This document shows, piece by piece, positions 18,346 to 27,175 of a stretch of DNA of 54,849 bases. Origin of the DNA: Desulfotignum sp032250905 (GTDB lineage Bacteria; Desulfobacterota; Desulfobacteria; Desulfobacterales; Desulfobacteraceae). Below the pieces are notes generated by a model that saw only the letters and a list, made by a program, of their open reading frames with translations, searched no databases and was not told the origin of the DNA. Position 1 is the first letter of the stretch; every line of letters starts with the position of its first letter. Location: contig JAVVEQ010000019.1 in assembly GCA_032250905.1 (NCBI GenBank), positions 1-54,849 of the forward strand. The letters are read 5' to 3'. A program made the position numbers and the translations under genes.

Positions 18346-21018
18346 GTGGCCCAGAAAAAAATCGGCAATACCGCGCAAACCATTATAACCAGTCATGTAA
18401 ACGCAGATTTTGATGCCATCGCCTCCATGCTTGCGGCCCAGAAGCTTTATCCGGACGCCCGGATCATCTTCCCCGGTTCCCAGGAAAAAACCCTTAGGGA
18501 TTTTTTCATCCATTCCATGGGCTACCTGTTTAACATGGCAGACCCGGCCACGATTGACTTTTCAGAAACACGTACCCTGGTACTGGTGGATACCCGCCAG
18601 AAAAACCGGCTGACCGGTGTAAAAACGCTGATAGACAACAGTGATGTCGCCATTCATGTATATGATCATCATCCCCCGGGGCCGGATGATGTGATATCAA
18701 CCATGGAAATTTTCAAGAACTACGGAGCCACCACCACCATTCTGTGCGAGATCCTTCAGAAAAAAAACATCCCGATCAACCCGGAAGAGGCCACGGTCAT
18801 GGCCCTGGGCATCTATGAAGACACCGGGACATTCACTTACTCGTCCACCACGCCGGCTGATTTCATTCAGGCCGGTTTTTTGATGGGCTGCGGGGCCAGT
18901 CTGAATACTATCGTCAGCCTGGTGGTCAGAGAAATCAAGGCAGAACAGGTTTCCTGGCTCAATGACCTGCTCAATGAAATGACACGGCATCGTATCAACG
19001 GGTTGGATGTACATGTTTCCACCATCTCCTCTCCCACCTATATTACGGACCTGGCATCCATTGTTCAAAAAGTGATGCGCATGGAAAATCTGGATTTGTA
19101 TTTTGCCGTTGTGCTCATGGGAAACAAGGTGCATGTCATTGCCAGAAACCGGATTCCCGAGGTGGATGTGGGCCGGATTCTGTCCATGTTCGGCGGAGGC
19201 GGACATGCGTATGCCGCATCTGCCAAGATAGAGAACCGCACCCTGGCCCAGGTGGAACATCTGCTTATCGATCAGGTGAAAAAAGAGACCCGGCAGATCC
19301 AGGTGGCCCGATCCCTGATGTCTTCTCCGGCCATCACCATCGAACCGGATGCCTCCTGTGAGCAGGCCGGCAAGACAATGACCCGGTATAATATCAACAC
19401 ACTGCTGGTGGTGAACCCTGAAACCGCTGCCTATGAAGGATACATCACCCGTCAGGTGGTGGAGAAAATGTTGTTTCACCAGCTCAGGGACCGGCCGGTG
19501 GAGGAATACATGAATTCAGAAGCCACGTTTGTTTCGACGGATGCCAACATGGCTGAAATTGAATACCAGATCATTGAAAAAAAACAGCGGATCATTCCCG
19601 TGATCGACCATGGGGAAATCAAGGGTGTCATTACCCGCACGGACCTGCTCAATTATCTGGTACAGCATGACAAAGCGGTGAAACGCACCGATCAGCTGGT
19701 TTTTAAAAAACAGAATGCCCGGAAACGACAGATTCAAAATATCATGGCCCAGCGACTGGACGATCGGACAATGGATCTGCTGAAATCCATCGGTGCCGCC
19801 GGGGATGAACTGGGAATCAACCTTTATGTGGTGGGCGGGTTTGTCCGGGATCTGCTGCTGCAGCGCAAAGTGGATGATATTGACATCGTGGTGGAAGGAG
19901 ATGGTATCCTCTTTGCCAGACATGTGGCTGAAAAATTGAACTGCCGGGTGAACACCCATAAAAAATTCGGTACTGCCGTGATCATTTTTTCCAGAAACGT
20001 CAAAGTGGATGTGGCCTCGGCCCGGCTGGAATATTATGATTTTCCGGCAGCCCTGCCTATTGTGGAGAAAAGTTCCATCAAAAGAGACCTGGCCCGCCGG
20101 GACTTTACCATCAATACGCTGGCCCTGAGCCTGAATGCCAAGACATTCGGTACCATGATCGATTATTTCGGGGCCAGCCGGGACCTGAAAGACAAAACCA
20201 TCCGTACTATTCACAATTTAAGCTTTGTGGAGGACCCCACCCGCATCTTCCGGGCCATCAAGTTTGCCAACCGGTTTGGATTTGAAATCGGTAAAGTGAC
20301 CGCCAATCTTATCAGAAATGCCATCAAAGTGGACTGTTTCAAAAATTTGAGCGGGCTGCGGGTGTTGTCTGAACTCAAGCAGATTCTCAGCGAGGAAAAT
20401 CCGATTCCCGCCATACATACCTTGACGGATTACGGGCTTGAAAAAGTGATTCATCCTCAGTTGGAAATCACGCCTGCGACCTACCAGATGCTGGAATCCA
20501 CCAACAAAACCCTGGCCTGGCATGATCTTCTGTACGTGGAAGAAACCTACCCCAGATGGGCCGTGTATTTCATGATGCTGCTCAACCGGTGCACCTTCAA
20601 GGTCAGCGAGCAGATCTGTGACCGTCTCATGATCCCGGCCGGTGAACGGCTGCTGCTGCTGGGAACACGGTACAAGGCGGAAAACCGGCTCGGTTTCATC
20701 GAATCCAACCACCCGGTTTCCCGCCAGAAGCTTTACTGGGCTTTGATCAATTTCAACACTGTGTTTATCCTCTACATCATGGCGTTGACAAAAAACGAAG
20801 CGGTCCGCAAAGATATTTCCAACTTCTATACCGAGTACCGGCATGTGAAACCCCGGATTCAGGGTAAGGACCTGATTCGTATCGGGGTCAAACCCGGACC
20901 GGCCTTCACAAAGATTTTAAATGAAGTGCTCAATGCCCGGCTGGACGGTAATCTGGACACCCGGGAAAAAGAGATCGCTTTTGCCGCAGAATACGCCCGG
21001 GAAAATGGGTTGATTTAG
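18346..21018 (+). CDS. DHH phosphoesterase - CBS pair - tRNA nucleotidyltransferase fusion
   Basis: An 890-residue protein of three modules. Residues ~10-315 are a DHH/DHHA1 phosphoesterase (SHVNADFDAIAS, VDTRQ, YDHHPPGPDD, and GGGGHAYAASA). Residues ~320-440 are two CBS domains. From ~475 a poly(A) polymerase/CCA-adding head follows, with VVGGFVRDLLL, the catalytic DDIDIVVEGDG and the RRDFTINTLA motif, then the RNA-binding helical part. This architecture is known from bacterial A-adding or CCA-adding enzymes, where CC- and A-addition can be split between two proteins. The GTG start at 18346 has AGGAG 7 bases upstream. The role of the DHH part (nucleotide or oligonucleotide hydrolysis) is not defined. 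Confidence 0.9.
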   Translation: MAQKKIGNTAQTIITSHVNADFDAIASMLAAQKLYPDARIIFPGSQEKTLRDFFIHSMGYLFNMADPATIDFSETRTLVLVDTRQKNRLTGVKTLIDNSDVAIHVYDHHPPGPDDVISTMEIFKNYGATTTILCEILQKKNIPINPEEATVMALGIYEDTGTFTYSSTTPADFIQAGFLMGCGASLNTIVSLVVREIKAEQVSWLNDLLNEMTRHRINGLDVHVSTISSPTYITDLASIVQKVMRMENLDLYFAVVLMGNKVHVIARNRIPEVDVGRILSMFGGGGHAYAASAKIENRTLAQVEHLLIDQVKKETRQIQVARSLMSSPAITIEPDASCEQAGKTMTRYNINTLLVVNPETAAYEGYITRQVVEKMLFHQLRDRPVEEYMNSEATFVSTDANMAEIEYQIIEKKQRIIPVIDHGEIKGVITRTDLLNYLVQHDKAVKRTDQLVFKKQNARKRQIQNIMAQRLDDRTMDLLKSIGAAGDELGINLYVVGGFVRDLLLQRKVDDIDIVVEGDGILFARHVAEKLNCRVNTHKKFGTAVIIFSRNVKVDVASARLEYYDFPAALPIVEKSSIKRDLARRDFTINTLALSLNAKTFGTMIDYFGASRDLKDKTIRTIHNLSFVEDPTRIFRAIKFANRFGFEIGKVTANLIRNAIKVDCFKNLSGLRVLSELKQILSEENPIPAIHTLTDYGLEKVIHPQLEITPATYQMLESTNKTLAWHDLLYVEETYPRWAVYFMMLLNRCTFKVSEQICDRLMIPAGERLLLLGTRYKAENRLGFIESNHPVSRQKLYWALINFNTVFILYIMALTKNEAVRKDISNFYTEYRHVKPRIQGKDLIRIGVKPGPAFTKILNEVLNARLDGNLDTREKEIAFAAEYARENGLI

Positions 21019-21087
21019 TGTTGATAAAAACGGCACTTTGTGGTTGAATCTCAATTTTTGATACATTTAATGAAGAAAGACAGCGGA

Positions 21088-22098
21088 ATGAAAAATGCAG
21101 ATTTTCTGACTGGCATTACCACCAGCGGCACGCCGCACCTGGGTAATTTTGTGGGAGCCATCCGGCCGGCAGTGGCCACCAGCAAGGACCCGTCTTTGAC
21201 GTCTTACTATTTTCTGGCAGACTACCACTCCCTGATCAAAAACCATGATCCTGAAAAACGGCGGCAGTCCACACTGGAGATCGCTGCCGCCTGGATTGCG
21301 CTGGGCCTGGATCACGACAACTGCGTGTTCTACCGGCAGTCCGACATTCCTGAGATCACGGAGCTGACCTGGATTTTGACCTGTCTCACCGCCAAGGGGC
21401 TGATGAACCGGGCCCACGCCTATAAGGCCGGGGTTCAGGAAAATGAAGCCGCAGGCACCAAGGACCCGGACCAGGGGATCACCATGGGGCTGTTTTCCTA
21501 TCCGATTCTCATGGCAGCCGACATACTCATGTTCAACGCCGGAAAGGTGCCGGTGGGCAAAGACCAGGTCCAGCATCTGGAAATGACCAGAGATATCGCG
21601 GCACGCTTCAATCACGTCTATGAAAAACTGTTTGTTCTTCCGGAAGTGGTGGTGGATGACAACGCCGCAGTCCTGGCCGGACTGGACGGCCGGAAAATGA
21701 GCAAAAGCTACAACAACTTCATTCCTTTGTTTGACTCGGAAAAGCGTCTGCGCAAAATGATTATGAAAATTCAGACCAATTCCTTAGGCCCGGACGAGCC
21801 CAAGGACCCGGACACCTGTACGCTGTTTTCCATTTACAGGGCCTTTGCCACGGAAGGGGAAACCCGGGCCATGGCGGATCGTTACCGGCAGGGGATCGCC
21901 TGGGGCGTAATGAAGCAGGAGCTGTTCGAGTATATCAACACCATTCTGGCAGAACCCCGGCAGCGGTATGATGATCTGATCAGAAATCCCGGGGATATCG
22001 AAGCGGTCCTGGCCAAAGGCGCTGAAAAGGCCAGGTCGTTTTCCGTGCCGTTCCTGAAAAAGATCCGGGCCGCCGTCGGTATCCGGTCACTGGGTTAA
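21088..22098 (+). CDS. trpS: Tryptophan--tRNA ligase
   Basis: Charges tRNA-Trp. The 336-residue class I enzyme starts MKNADFLTGITTSGTPHLGN, where TPHLGN is the HIGH-type motif; GRKMSKSYNN is the KMSKS loop and MAADILMFNAGKVPVGKDQ is the conserved core. Upstream in-frame starts at 21040 (GTG) and 21070 (ATG) would add residues outside the family, so 21088 is preferred, although the ribosome binding site is poor for all three. It overlaps the convergent pseudouridine synthase gene by 12 bases. Confidence 0.93.
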   Translation: MKNADFLTGITTSGTPHLGNFVGAIRPAVATSKDPSLTSYYFLADYHSLIKNHDPEKRRQSTLEIAAAWIALGLDHDNCVFYRQSDIPEITELTWILTCLTAKGLMNRAHAYKAGVQENEAAGTKDPDQGITMGLFSYPILMAADILMFNAGKVPVGKDQVQHLEMTRDIAARFNHVYEKLFVLPEVVVDDNAAVLAGLDGRKMSKSYNNFIPLFDSEKRLRKMIMKIQTNSLGPDEPKDPDTCTLFSIYRAFATEGETRAMADRYRQGIAWGVMKQELFEYINTILAEPRQRYDDLIRNPGDIEAVLAKGAEKARSFSVPFLKKIRAAVGIRSLG

Positions 22099-22782
22099 CC
22101 CTTCAATCTCTTCGGGGGTCAGGTAACGCCAGGAACCGGGTGCAAGATCCCCCAAACACACCCCCGCCATGCGGACCCGCAAAAGGGCGGTCACGCGGTT
22201 TCCGGTTTTGCCCACCATCCGTCTGATCTGACGGTTCATTCCCTGCCTCAAAACGATGGTGAAGCGGTTTTTCGATATCCGGGATACCTCCGCTTTTCTG
22301 GTTTTTTTCCCCTGGATTACCATGCCCCGGGCCATGGCCGTGAGGTCTGCATCGGTCACTGGGTGGGCCGTGGTGACCCGGTACTCTTTCTCATGGTTAT
22401 GTGAGGGATGGGACAGGCGGTTGTGAAGTTCTCCGTCATTTGTTAGCAGAACCAGCCCCTGGGAGTCCTTGTCAAGGCGTCCCACCGGGAAAACCCGCTC
22501 CGGCACAGTCACCAGATCCAGAATGATTTTGTCCCCATGTTTCCTGGCACAGGAGGTGACCACCCCCACTGGTTTGTTTGCAGCAATATAGATCAAGGCG
22601 GTTTCTCCGGGCAGACAGACCTTTTTGCCGTCAAACAGGACCTGGTCTGTCCGTGGAGACACCTTGGTGCCTAACGTGGTGACCCGGTCCCCATTGACCT
22701 GGATGCGCCCTGTGACAATCAATTCCTCCGCAGCCCTTCGGGAGCATACCCCGGCCCGGGCCAGAAATTTCTGAAGCCGCAT
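22087..22782 (-). CDS. RsuA/RluB-family rRNA pseudouridine synthase
   Basis: Isomerises a uridine in rRNA. The 231-residue protein has an N-terminal S4 domain (MRLQKFLARAGVCSRRAAEE; GRIQVNGDRVTTLG) and a catalytic domain with FPVGRLDKDSQGLVLLTNDG, where the Asp of GRLD is the family catalytic residue; QGMNRQIRRM is the other conserved motif. RluB, RluE, RluF and RsuA cannot be separated by eye; RluB is the most likely. The start could also be ATG at 22818, which overlaps the argJ stop; no good ribosome binding site decides. Probably cotranscribed with argJ. Confidence 0.87.
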   Translation of the reverse strand: MRLQKFLARAGVCSRRAAEELIVTGRIQVNGDRVTTLGTKVSPRTDQVLFDGKKVCLPGETALIYIAANKPVGVVTSCARKHGDKIILDLVTVPERVFPVGRLDKDSQGLVLLTNDGELHNRLSHPSHNHEKEYRVTTAHPVTDADLTAMARGMVIQGKKTRKAEVSRISKNRFTIVLRQGMNRQIRRMVGKTGNRVTALLRVRMAGVCLGDLAPGSWRYLTPEEIEGLTQ

Positions 22783-22798
22783 TGGCTGGTTTTCAGGC

Positions 22799-23980
22799 TC
22801 AGGAACGGTAGTCGGCATTGATCTTGACATAGTTTTCACTGAAATCGCAGAACAGAAAACTGTCCATATGATCCCCCAGATTCAGATCCAGGGTAATCAG
22901 AATATCAGGTTCTTTCATAATTTCAGCCGCTTTTTTTTCTGCGTCTTTTCCCTGCCATTTTCCCTGAATGACCAGGGGGACCGTATCAAAATACAGGTCC
23001 ATCAAATCCGGGTCTACGTGAGCTCCGGATCGACCGGCCGCTGCTGTGATCCGGCCCCAGTTGGGATCTTTTCCATAGATGGCGGTCTTGACCAGGTTAG
23101 AATGGGCAATGGCTTCGGCAGCTTTGAATGCATCTTGTTTTGTCGCAGCCCCTTTGACCGTGATCTGTACCACTTTGGTGGCGCCCTCCCCGTCTCTGAC
23201 AATCTGTTTTGCCAGATTTCGGCACACGCTTTCCAGCAGGTCCTGGAAAACGGCCCGGGACGCATCGTCGTTGATATGTGCATTGCCGGTGCCGCCGGCC
23301 AGGCACAGCAGGGTGTCATTGGTGGAGGTGTCCCCATCCACAGTGATACGGTTGAAAGATCTGTCACAGGCAGAGGACAGGGCCTGTTTCAGGTCCGGGG
23401 CACTGATATGGGCGTCGGTGATCACATAAGCCAGCATGGTGGCCATGTCCGGCCGGATCATGCCCGATCCCTTGGCCACCCCTTTCATGGCAATGGTCTG
23501 CGGTCCCTGTTTTGAGTCGATAACACCTGTCATCTCAACGATTTTGGTGGTCAGGTCCGTGGTGAGAATGGCTGTGGCAAAGTCCGCCAGTGTGCCGGTA
23601 TGGATCTGTGTTTTCAGCTGGGGGATCCCGGATTCAAATTTTTCCATGGGCAATGGCGCTCCGATCACTCCGGTGGAAGACACCATCACCATAGCTTCAG
23701 GAATGTTGAACGTCTCCGCCACCAGTCTGGCGGATCGTTTTGCATCCCTGATCCCCTGCTCGCCGGTGAAACAGTTGGCATTGCCTGAATTGACCAGTAC
23801 CGCCTGGCAGACCCCTTTTTGTAGCATCTGCCGCCCCAAAATAACCGGGGCGGCCTGGACTTTGTTTTTCGTAAAAACTGCGGTGGCCACCGCAGGTGCT
23901 TCACATAGGATGATCCCCAGATCCTTGTGTTCGTTTTTCTTGATACCGGCATGGATGCCGGCAAACATAAAGCCCTTCAT
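22799..23980 (-). CDS. argJ: Bifunctional glutamate N-acetyltransferase / ornithine acetyltransferase
   Basis: Recycles the acetyl group from N-acetylornithine to glutamate in arginine synthesis. The 393-residue protein is made as a proenzyme that cuts itself ahead of the nucleophilic Thr in KGSGMIRPDMATML. Other family stretches are FTKNKVQAAPV, VLVNSGNANCFTGEQG and GKDPNWGRITAAAG, and it ends NADYRS in the usual way. The start has GAGGCGG upstream. Whether it also makes N-acetylglutamate from acetyl-CoA (bifunctional) cannot be decided from sequence alone. A good promoter lies upstream at 24027-24055. Confidence 0.95.
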   Translation of the reverse strand: MKGFMFAGIHAGIKKNEHKDLGIILCEAPAVATAVFTKNKVQAAPVILGRQMLQKGVCQAVLVNSGNANCFTGEQGIRDAKRSARLVAETFNIPEAMVMVSSTGVIGAPLPMEKFESGIPQLKTQIHTGTLADFATAILTTDLTTKIVEMTGVIDSKQGPQTIAMKGVAKGSGMIRPDMATMLAYVITDAHISAPDLKQALSSACDRSFNRITVDGDTSTNDTLLCLAGGTGNAHINDDASRAVFQDLLESVCRNLAKQIVRDGEGATKVVQITVKGAATKQDAFKAAEAIAHSNLVKTAIYGKDPNWGRITAAAGRSGAHVDPDLMDLYFDTVPLVIQGKWQGKDAEKKAAEIMKEPDILITLDLNLGDHMDSFLFCDFSENYVKINADYRS

Positions 23981-24026
23981 TTTGTCCGCCTCTTTTCAAT
24001 GGCTGATAAACACATAAAATTATAGG

Positions 24027-24055
24027 ATTATACCCCTGACGCACCATGATGTAAA
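24027..24055 (-). promoter_or_regulatory. Candidate sigma-70 promoter of argJ
   Basis: On the minus strand TTTACA (24050-24055), 17 bases, then a perfect TATAAT (24027-24032), about 47 bases ahead of the argJ start. This is the best-matching promoter in the window. Confidence 0.6.
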
Positions 24056-24105
24056 TAAATCAGTCTGAACTATTTTTAAAAGTATCAGGCATGTTTCATT
24101 GTGAC

Positions 24106-24134
24106 TTGACAAGGTCTCAATTAAGTTGTATGTG
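24106..24134 (+). promoter_or_regulatory. Candidate promoter of the MarR-family gene
   Basis: TTGACA (24106-24111), 17 bases, TATGTG (24129-24134). The expected transcription start, about 7 bases beyond the -10, falls at or next to the ATG at 24142. An imperfect dyad ACTTGA...TTAAGT (24104-24126) overlaps the promoter and could be an autoregulatory operator. Confidence 0.42.
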
Positions 24135-24141
24135 CAAATAT

Positions 24142-24606
24142 ATGACTGAATCACATCATTTTCTGGAAGCCTGTCTGTTTTACAATGTCAATGCATTTTC
24201 ACGGCAGCTGCTCAAGCTGGCTGAAGTGGAATTCGCCCCACTCAAACTGTCCCCTGCCCATGCATCGCTGATGTTGATCCTGTATGACAATCCCGGCATC
24301 AACCCCAAAAAACTGGGTGAACTGCTGCAACTGACCCCATCCACCATTACCCGGTTTATCGATGCACTGGCCGGAAAAAAACTGGTGCGTAGAAAAAACC
24401 GCGGTAAAACCATTGCCATCTTTCCCACGGAAAAGGGTCTTGAAGCAAAATCCGCCATTGCTGAAGCGTATAAGGCATTTTATCTGGCATATACCCGCAT
24501 GCTGGGTTCTGAATATGCCCATCGTCTGGCGCTTCAGATCCACGAGTCGGGTCAGCGGCTGGCCGGGACCACATCTTCAGATACCCACCATGATTCAGAC
24601 GTTTAA
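24142..24606 (+). CDS. MarR-family transcriptional regulator
   Basis: A 154-residue winged-helix regulator. It has an N-terminal dimerisation helix, then the wHTH region at about 50-110 (LSPAHASLMLILYDNPGINPKKLGELLQLTPSTITRFIDALAGKKLV in the family pattern), and a wing rich in basic residues (RRKNRGKTIAIFPTEKG). Three starts are possible (24091, 24130, 24142); none has a ribosome binding site, and the promoter position suggests a leaderless mRNA from 24142. The ligand and targets are unknown. truA overlaps its last 17 bases, so the two are probably cotranscribed. Confidence 0.8.
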   Translation: MTESHHFLEACLFYNVNAFSRQLLKLAEVEFAPLKLSPAHASLMLILYDNPGINPKKLGELLQLTPSTITRFIDALAGKKLVRRKNRGKTIAIFPTEKGLEAKSAIAEAYKAFYLAYTRMLGSEYAHRLALQIHESGQRLAGTTSSDTHHDSDV

Positions 24607-25333
24607 GCTGACCATCGAATATGACGGTACCGGGTTTGCCGGATGGCAGCGCCAGGCAGAAGACCTGACCATTCAGGGCGAGCTGGAGAAAGTTCTTTCA
24701 AGGATACTCAATCAACCCGTCACCCTGGCCGGTTCAGGGCGGACGGATGCCGGGGTCCATGCCCGGGGACAGGTGGCTTCTTTTCGTGCGGAGACAACCA
24801 TGGATCCGTCCAGTTTACAGAAAGGGGTCAACAGTCTGATGAAACATCCCATTGTACTGAAGGACTGCACCAGGGTGGCTGACGATTTTCATGCCCGATA
24901 TTCCGCTGTTTCAAAAGAATATCATTATTTTATCCTGAACCGGGAAAGTCCCTGTGCCATCAGCCGCGATTATGTCTGGCACATTCACCGTCCCCTGGAT
25001 ATACAAGTGATGAACCAGTGCTGCCAGCGGATATGCGGCACCCATGATTTCAGATCTTTTGAAAATGCGGGTTCTCCGAGACGTTCCACGGTGCGGACAG
25101 TATTCATGGCCCGAATGAGCCGGCTGGACAGGGGGCGATTGTTGTTCAGCATCTGTGCTGATGGATTTTTAAAGAACATGGTCCGGAATGTGATGGGAAC
25201 CCTGGTGGATGCAGGACAAGGAAAACTGACACCTCAACTTTTTGAAGAAATTCTGTCTGCCCGGAACCGATCCCTGGCCGGGGCGACCGCCCCGGCCAGG
25301 GGATTGTTCCTCAATCAGGTGAACTATGATTGA
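24590..25333 (+). CDS. truA: tRNA pseudouridine(38-40) synthase TruA
   Basis: Modifies uridines 38-40 in the anticodon arm of tRNAs. The 247-residue protein begins MIQTFKLTIEYDGTGFAGWQ and has the catalytic Asp53 in AGSGRTDAGVHARGQ, plus GTHDFRSFENAG and FLKNMVRNVMGTLVDAG. The ATG at 24590 lies inside the end of the MarR gene; an in-frame reading back to 24362 has no family similarity and is rejected. A perfect 14-bp inverted repeat lies in its last 65 bases (25272-25301). Confidence 0.94.
   Translation: MIQTFKLTIEYDGTGFAGWQRQAEDLTIQGELEKVLSRILNQPVTLAGSGRTDAGVHARGQVASFRAETTMDPSSLQKGVNSLMKHPIVLKDCTRVADDFHARYSAVSKEYHYFILNRESPCAISRDYVWHIHRPLDIQVMNQCCQRICGTHDFRSFENAGSPRRSTVRTVFMARMSRLDRGRLLFSICADGFLKNMVRNVMGTLVDAGQGKLTPQLFEEILSARNRSLAGATAPARGLFLNQVNYD
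25272..25301. repeat. Perfect 14-bp inverted repeat inside truA
   Basis: CCCTGGCCGGGGCG (25272-25285), two bases, then its exact reverse complement (25288-25301). It is very GC-rich and lies within the truA coding region, encoding the SLAGATAPARG part. No T-run follows on either strand, so it is not a standard intrinsic terminator, but as RNA it would form a very stable hairpin near the end of truA and facing the convergent ClC gene. Confidence 0.75.
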
Positions 25334-25334
25334 A

Positions 25335-27152
25335 TCAGATCTGGCCGGCCGGTGTGTCAGGCGCCTCTTCGGATTTTTGATCCTTTGAATGGGCCGCCCG
25401 AATTCCTTGTATGTGCTGATTGTAATGGGCGATGATATCCCGCCGGTAGATCAGCCCGATCAGTTCCCGGGGATTGTTCTCGTTCACCACGGGTAACGCG
25501 TCAATATTTTTTTGCGTCAGTTTATGAAGTACCGTGTTCAGGTCCTCTGCAGGCGTGGTGGTGATCAGGTCGGACACCATGATATCTTTCATTACCACCA
25601 GATCTTCAATATGAATGGTGAACATCACTTCACGAATGTCATTGGATGAAAAAATGCCGGTAAACTCCCCGTTGGCGTTCAGTACGGGAAAATAATGCTG
25701 TTTGGTGATCTGGTAGAGAGATTTGAATTCGGAAAAAGACATGTTTTCGCTGACACACTGCACTTTTTTGATCAGATAGTCCAGTCTGCCCACCTTCATG
25801 GTTTGAAGAATGTCCATCATGAATTCACCGGCATGGGCCGGTGAATCGATGCGGGATTTGACCTGATTTTCAAAAATAGTGAACCGCTGGGACAGCAGAT
25901 AGCACAGAGAGCAGACCAACAGACTGGGTAAAAGCAGGTGATAGGAATTGGTCATTTCGCTGACAAAAATGATGGTGGAAATGGGCGTGTTGGAAACCGC
26001 CGTGAAAAAACCGGCCATTCCCACGATGACAAAAGCGCCCGGCTGTGTGACCACTGTGGGAATGAGCAGATGAAACAACTTGCCTACGGCTCCGCCTAAA
26101 GCCCCGCCAATAACTACGGATGGGCCGAAGACTCCGCCGCTGCCACCGGAACCGATGGAAAACGAGGTGGTGAAAATTTTGCCGATGGCCAGAGCGATCA
26201 GCGTGGAGATGGCCACCTGGTTGAAAATGGCGTTCTGGGCCATGCCATATCCGAATGCCAGGGTGTAGGGAAGAAAAAAACCGATCACACCGGTGCACAA
26301 CCCGCCGATGGCAGGTTTGATATGGTTGGGAACTTTCAGTTTTTTAAAAAACCTCACCAGGCCGTAGAACACTTTGACATAGACATACCCGAACCCCACC
26401 AGCACCCCGGCCAGAACAATATACGGCCCCAGCTCCAATGGGTTTTGAAATTTGAACCCCGGTGAATCAAACAAAGAGCCCCATCCATAGACCAGGCAGA
26501 ACATACAATAGGCCACCACTGAAGAAATGCCGGCCGGAATAATGACTTCTGATTCAAAATCCGGATCCCGGTACAGCACTTCGGCGGCAAACAGCGCCCC
26601 GGCCAGTGGCGCCCTGAAAATGCTGCCCACACCGGCGCCGATACCGGCAGCCATCATGATTCGGCGTTCCCGTTCCGATAAATTGAGACGGGTTGCAAGA
26701 AACGACCCGAACCCTGAACCGATCTGGGCAATAGGACCTTCCCTGCCCCCGGATCCGCCGGTGGTGAGCGTGATGGTGGAGGCGATGGTCTTGATGAAGG
26801 GAATCCGGCTTCGGATTTTCCCCCCCTTGTTGTGATACGCATCAATGGCGGCGTCGGTGCCGTGGCCTTCTGCCTCCGGAGCAAAGGTATATACCAGCCA
26901 GCCGGAAACAAGCCCGCCCAGTGCCGGTAAGATCAGCAGCATCCATCGATTGAACGGCGTATTGGTGGGCGTCAGCAGAGCATGTTCCCCGGCCGGGGCA
27001 TCCGGCCGGTATCCGGCCATCATGTCCAGAAAATAATGCATACCCAGACCGCACAGATAGTGGAAAATTACAGCACCCAGACCGGCGATCATGCCGATGA
27101 GCACAAAATTCAGCAGCCATCTGAAAGCCGTTTTGATGTCAACAGATCTCAT
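25335..27152 (-). CDS. ClC-family chloride channel/antiporter with C-terminal CBS domains
   Basis: A 605-residue membrane protein of the ClC family: about ten hydrophobic segments up to residue ~430, then a CBS pair (about 450-590; FTGIFSSNDIREV and LIGLIYRRDIIAHY). The gating glutamate is present as Glu138 in GGSGGREGPIAQIG, and GSGGSGGVFGPSVVIGG is the GxFxP selectivity motif. The first filter motif (GSGIP in E. coli ClcA) reads GHGTD at about 96-100, so the central serine is missing. Whether it is a channel or an H+/anion antiporter, and for which anion, is open. It follows the aminotransferase gene by 23 bases. Confidence 0.9.
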   Translation of the reverse strand: MRSVDIKTAFRWLLNFVLIGMIAGLGAVIFHYLCGLGMHYFLDMMAGYRPDAPAGEHALLTPTNTPFNRWMLLILPALGGLVSGWLVYTFAPEAEGHGTDAAIDAYHNKGGKIRSRIPFIKTIASTITLTTGGSGGREGPIAQIGSGFGSFLATRLNLSERERRIMMAAGIGAGVGSIFRAPLAGALFAAEVLYRDPDFESEVIIPAGISSVVAYCMFCLVYGWGSLFDSPGFKFQNPLELGPYIVLAGVLVGFGYVYVKVFYGLVRFFKKLKVPNHIKPAIGGLCTGVIGFFLPYTLAFGYGMAQNAIFNQVAISTLIALAIGKIFTTSFSIGSGGSGGVFGPSVVIGGALGGAVGKLFHLLIPTVVTQPGAFVIVGMAGFFTAVSNTPISTIIFVSEMTNSYHLLLPSLLVCSLCYLLSQRFTIFENQVKSRIDSPAHAGEFMMDILQTMKVGRLDYLIKKVQCVSENMSFSEFKSLYQITKQHYFPVLNANGEFTGIFSSNDIREVMFTIHIEDLVVMKDIMVSDLITTTPAEDLNTVLHKLTQKNIDALPVVNENNPRELIGLIYRRDIIAHYNQHIQGIRAAHSKDQKSEEAPDTPAGQI

Positions 27153-27175
27153 GTCGATTCAAATTCCTGATATTT

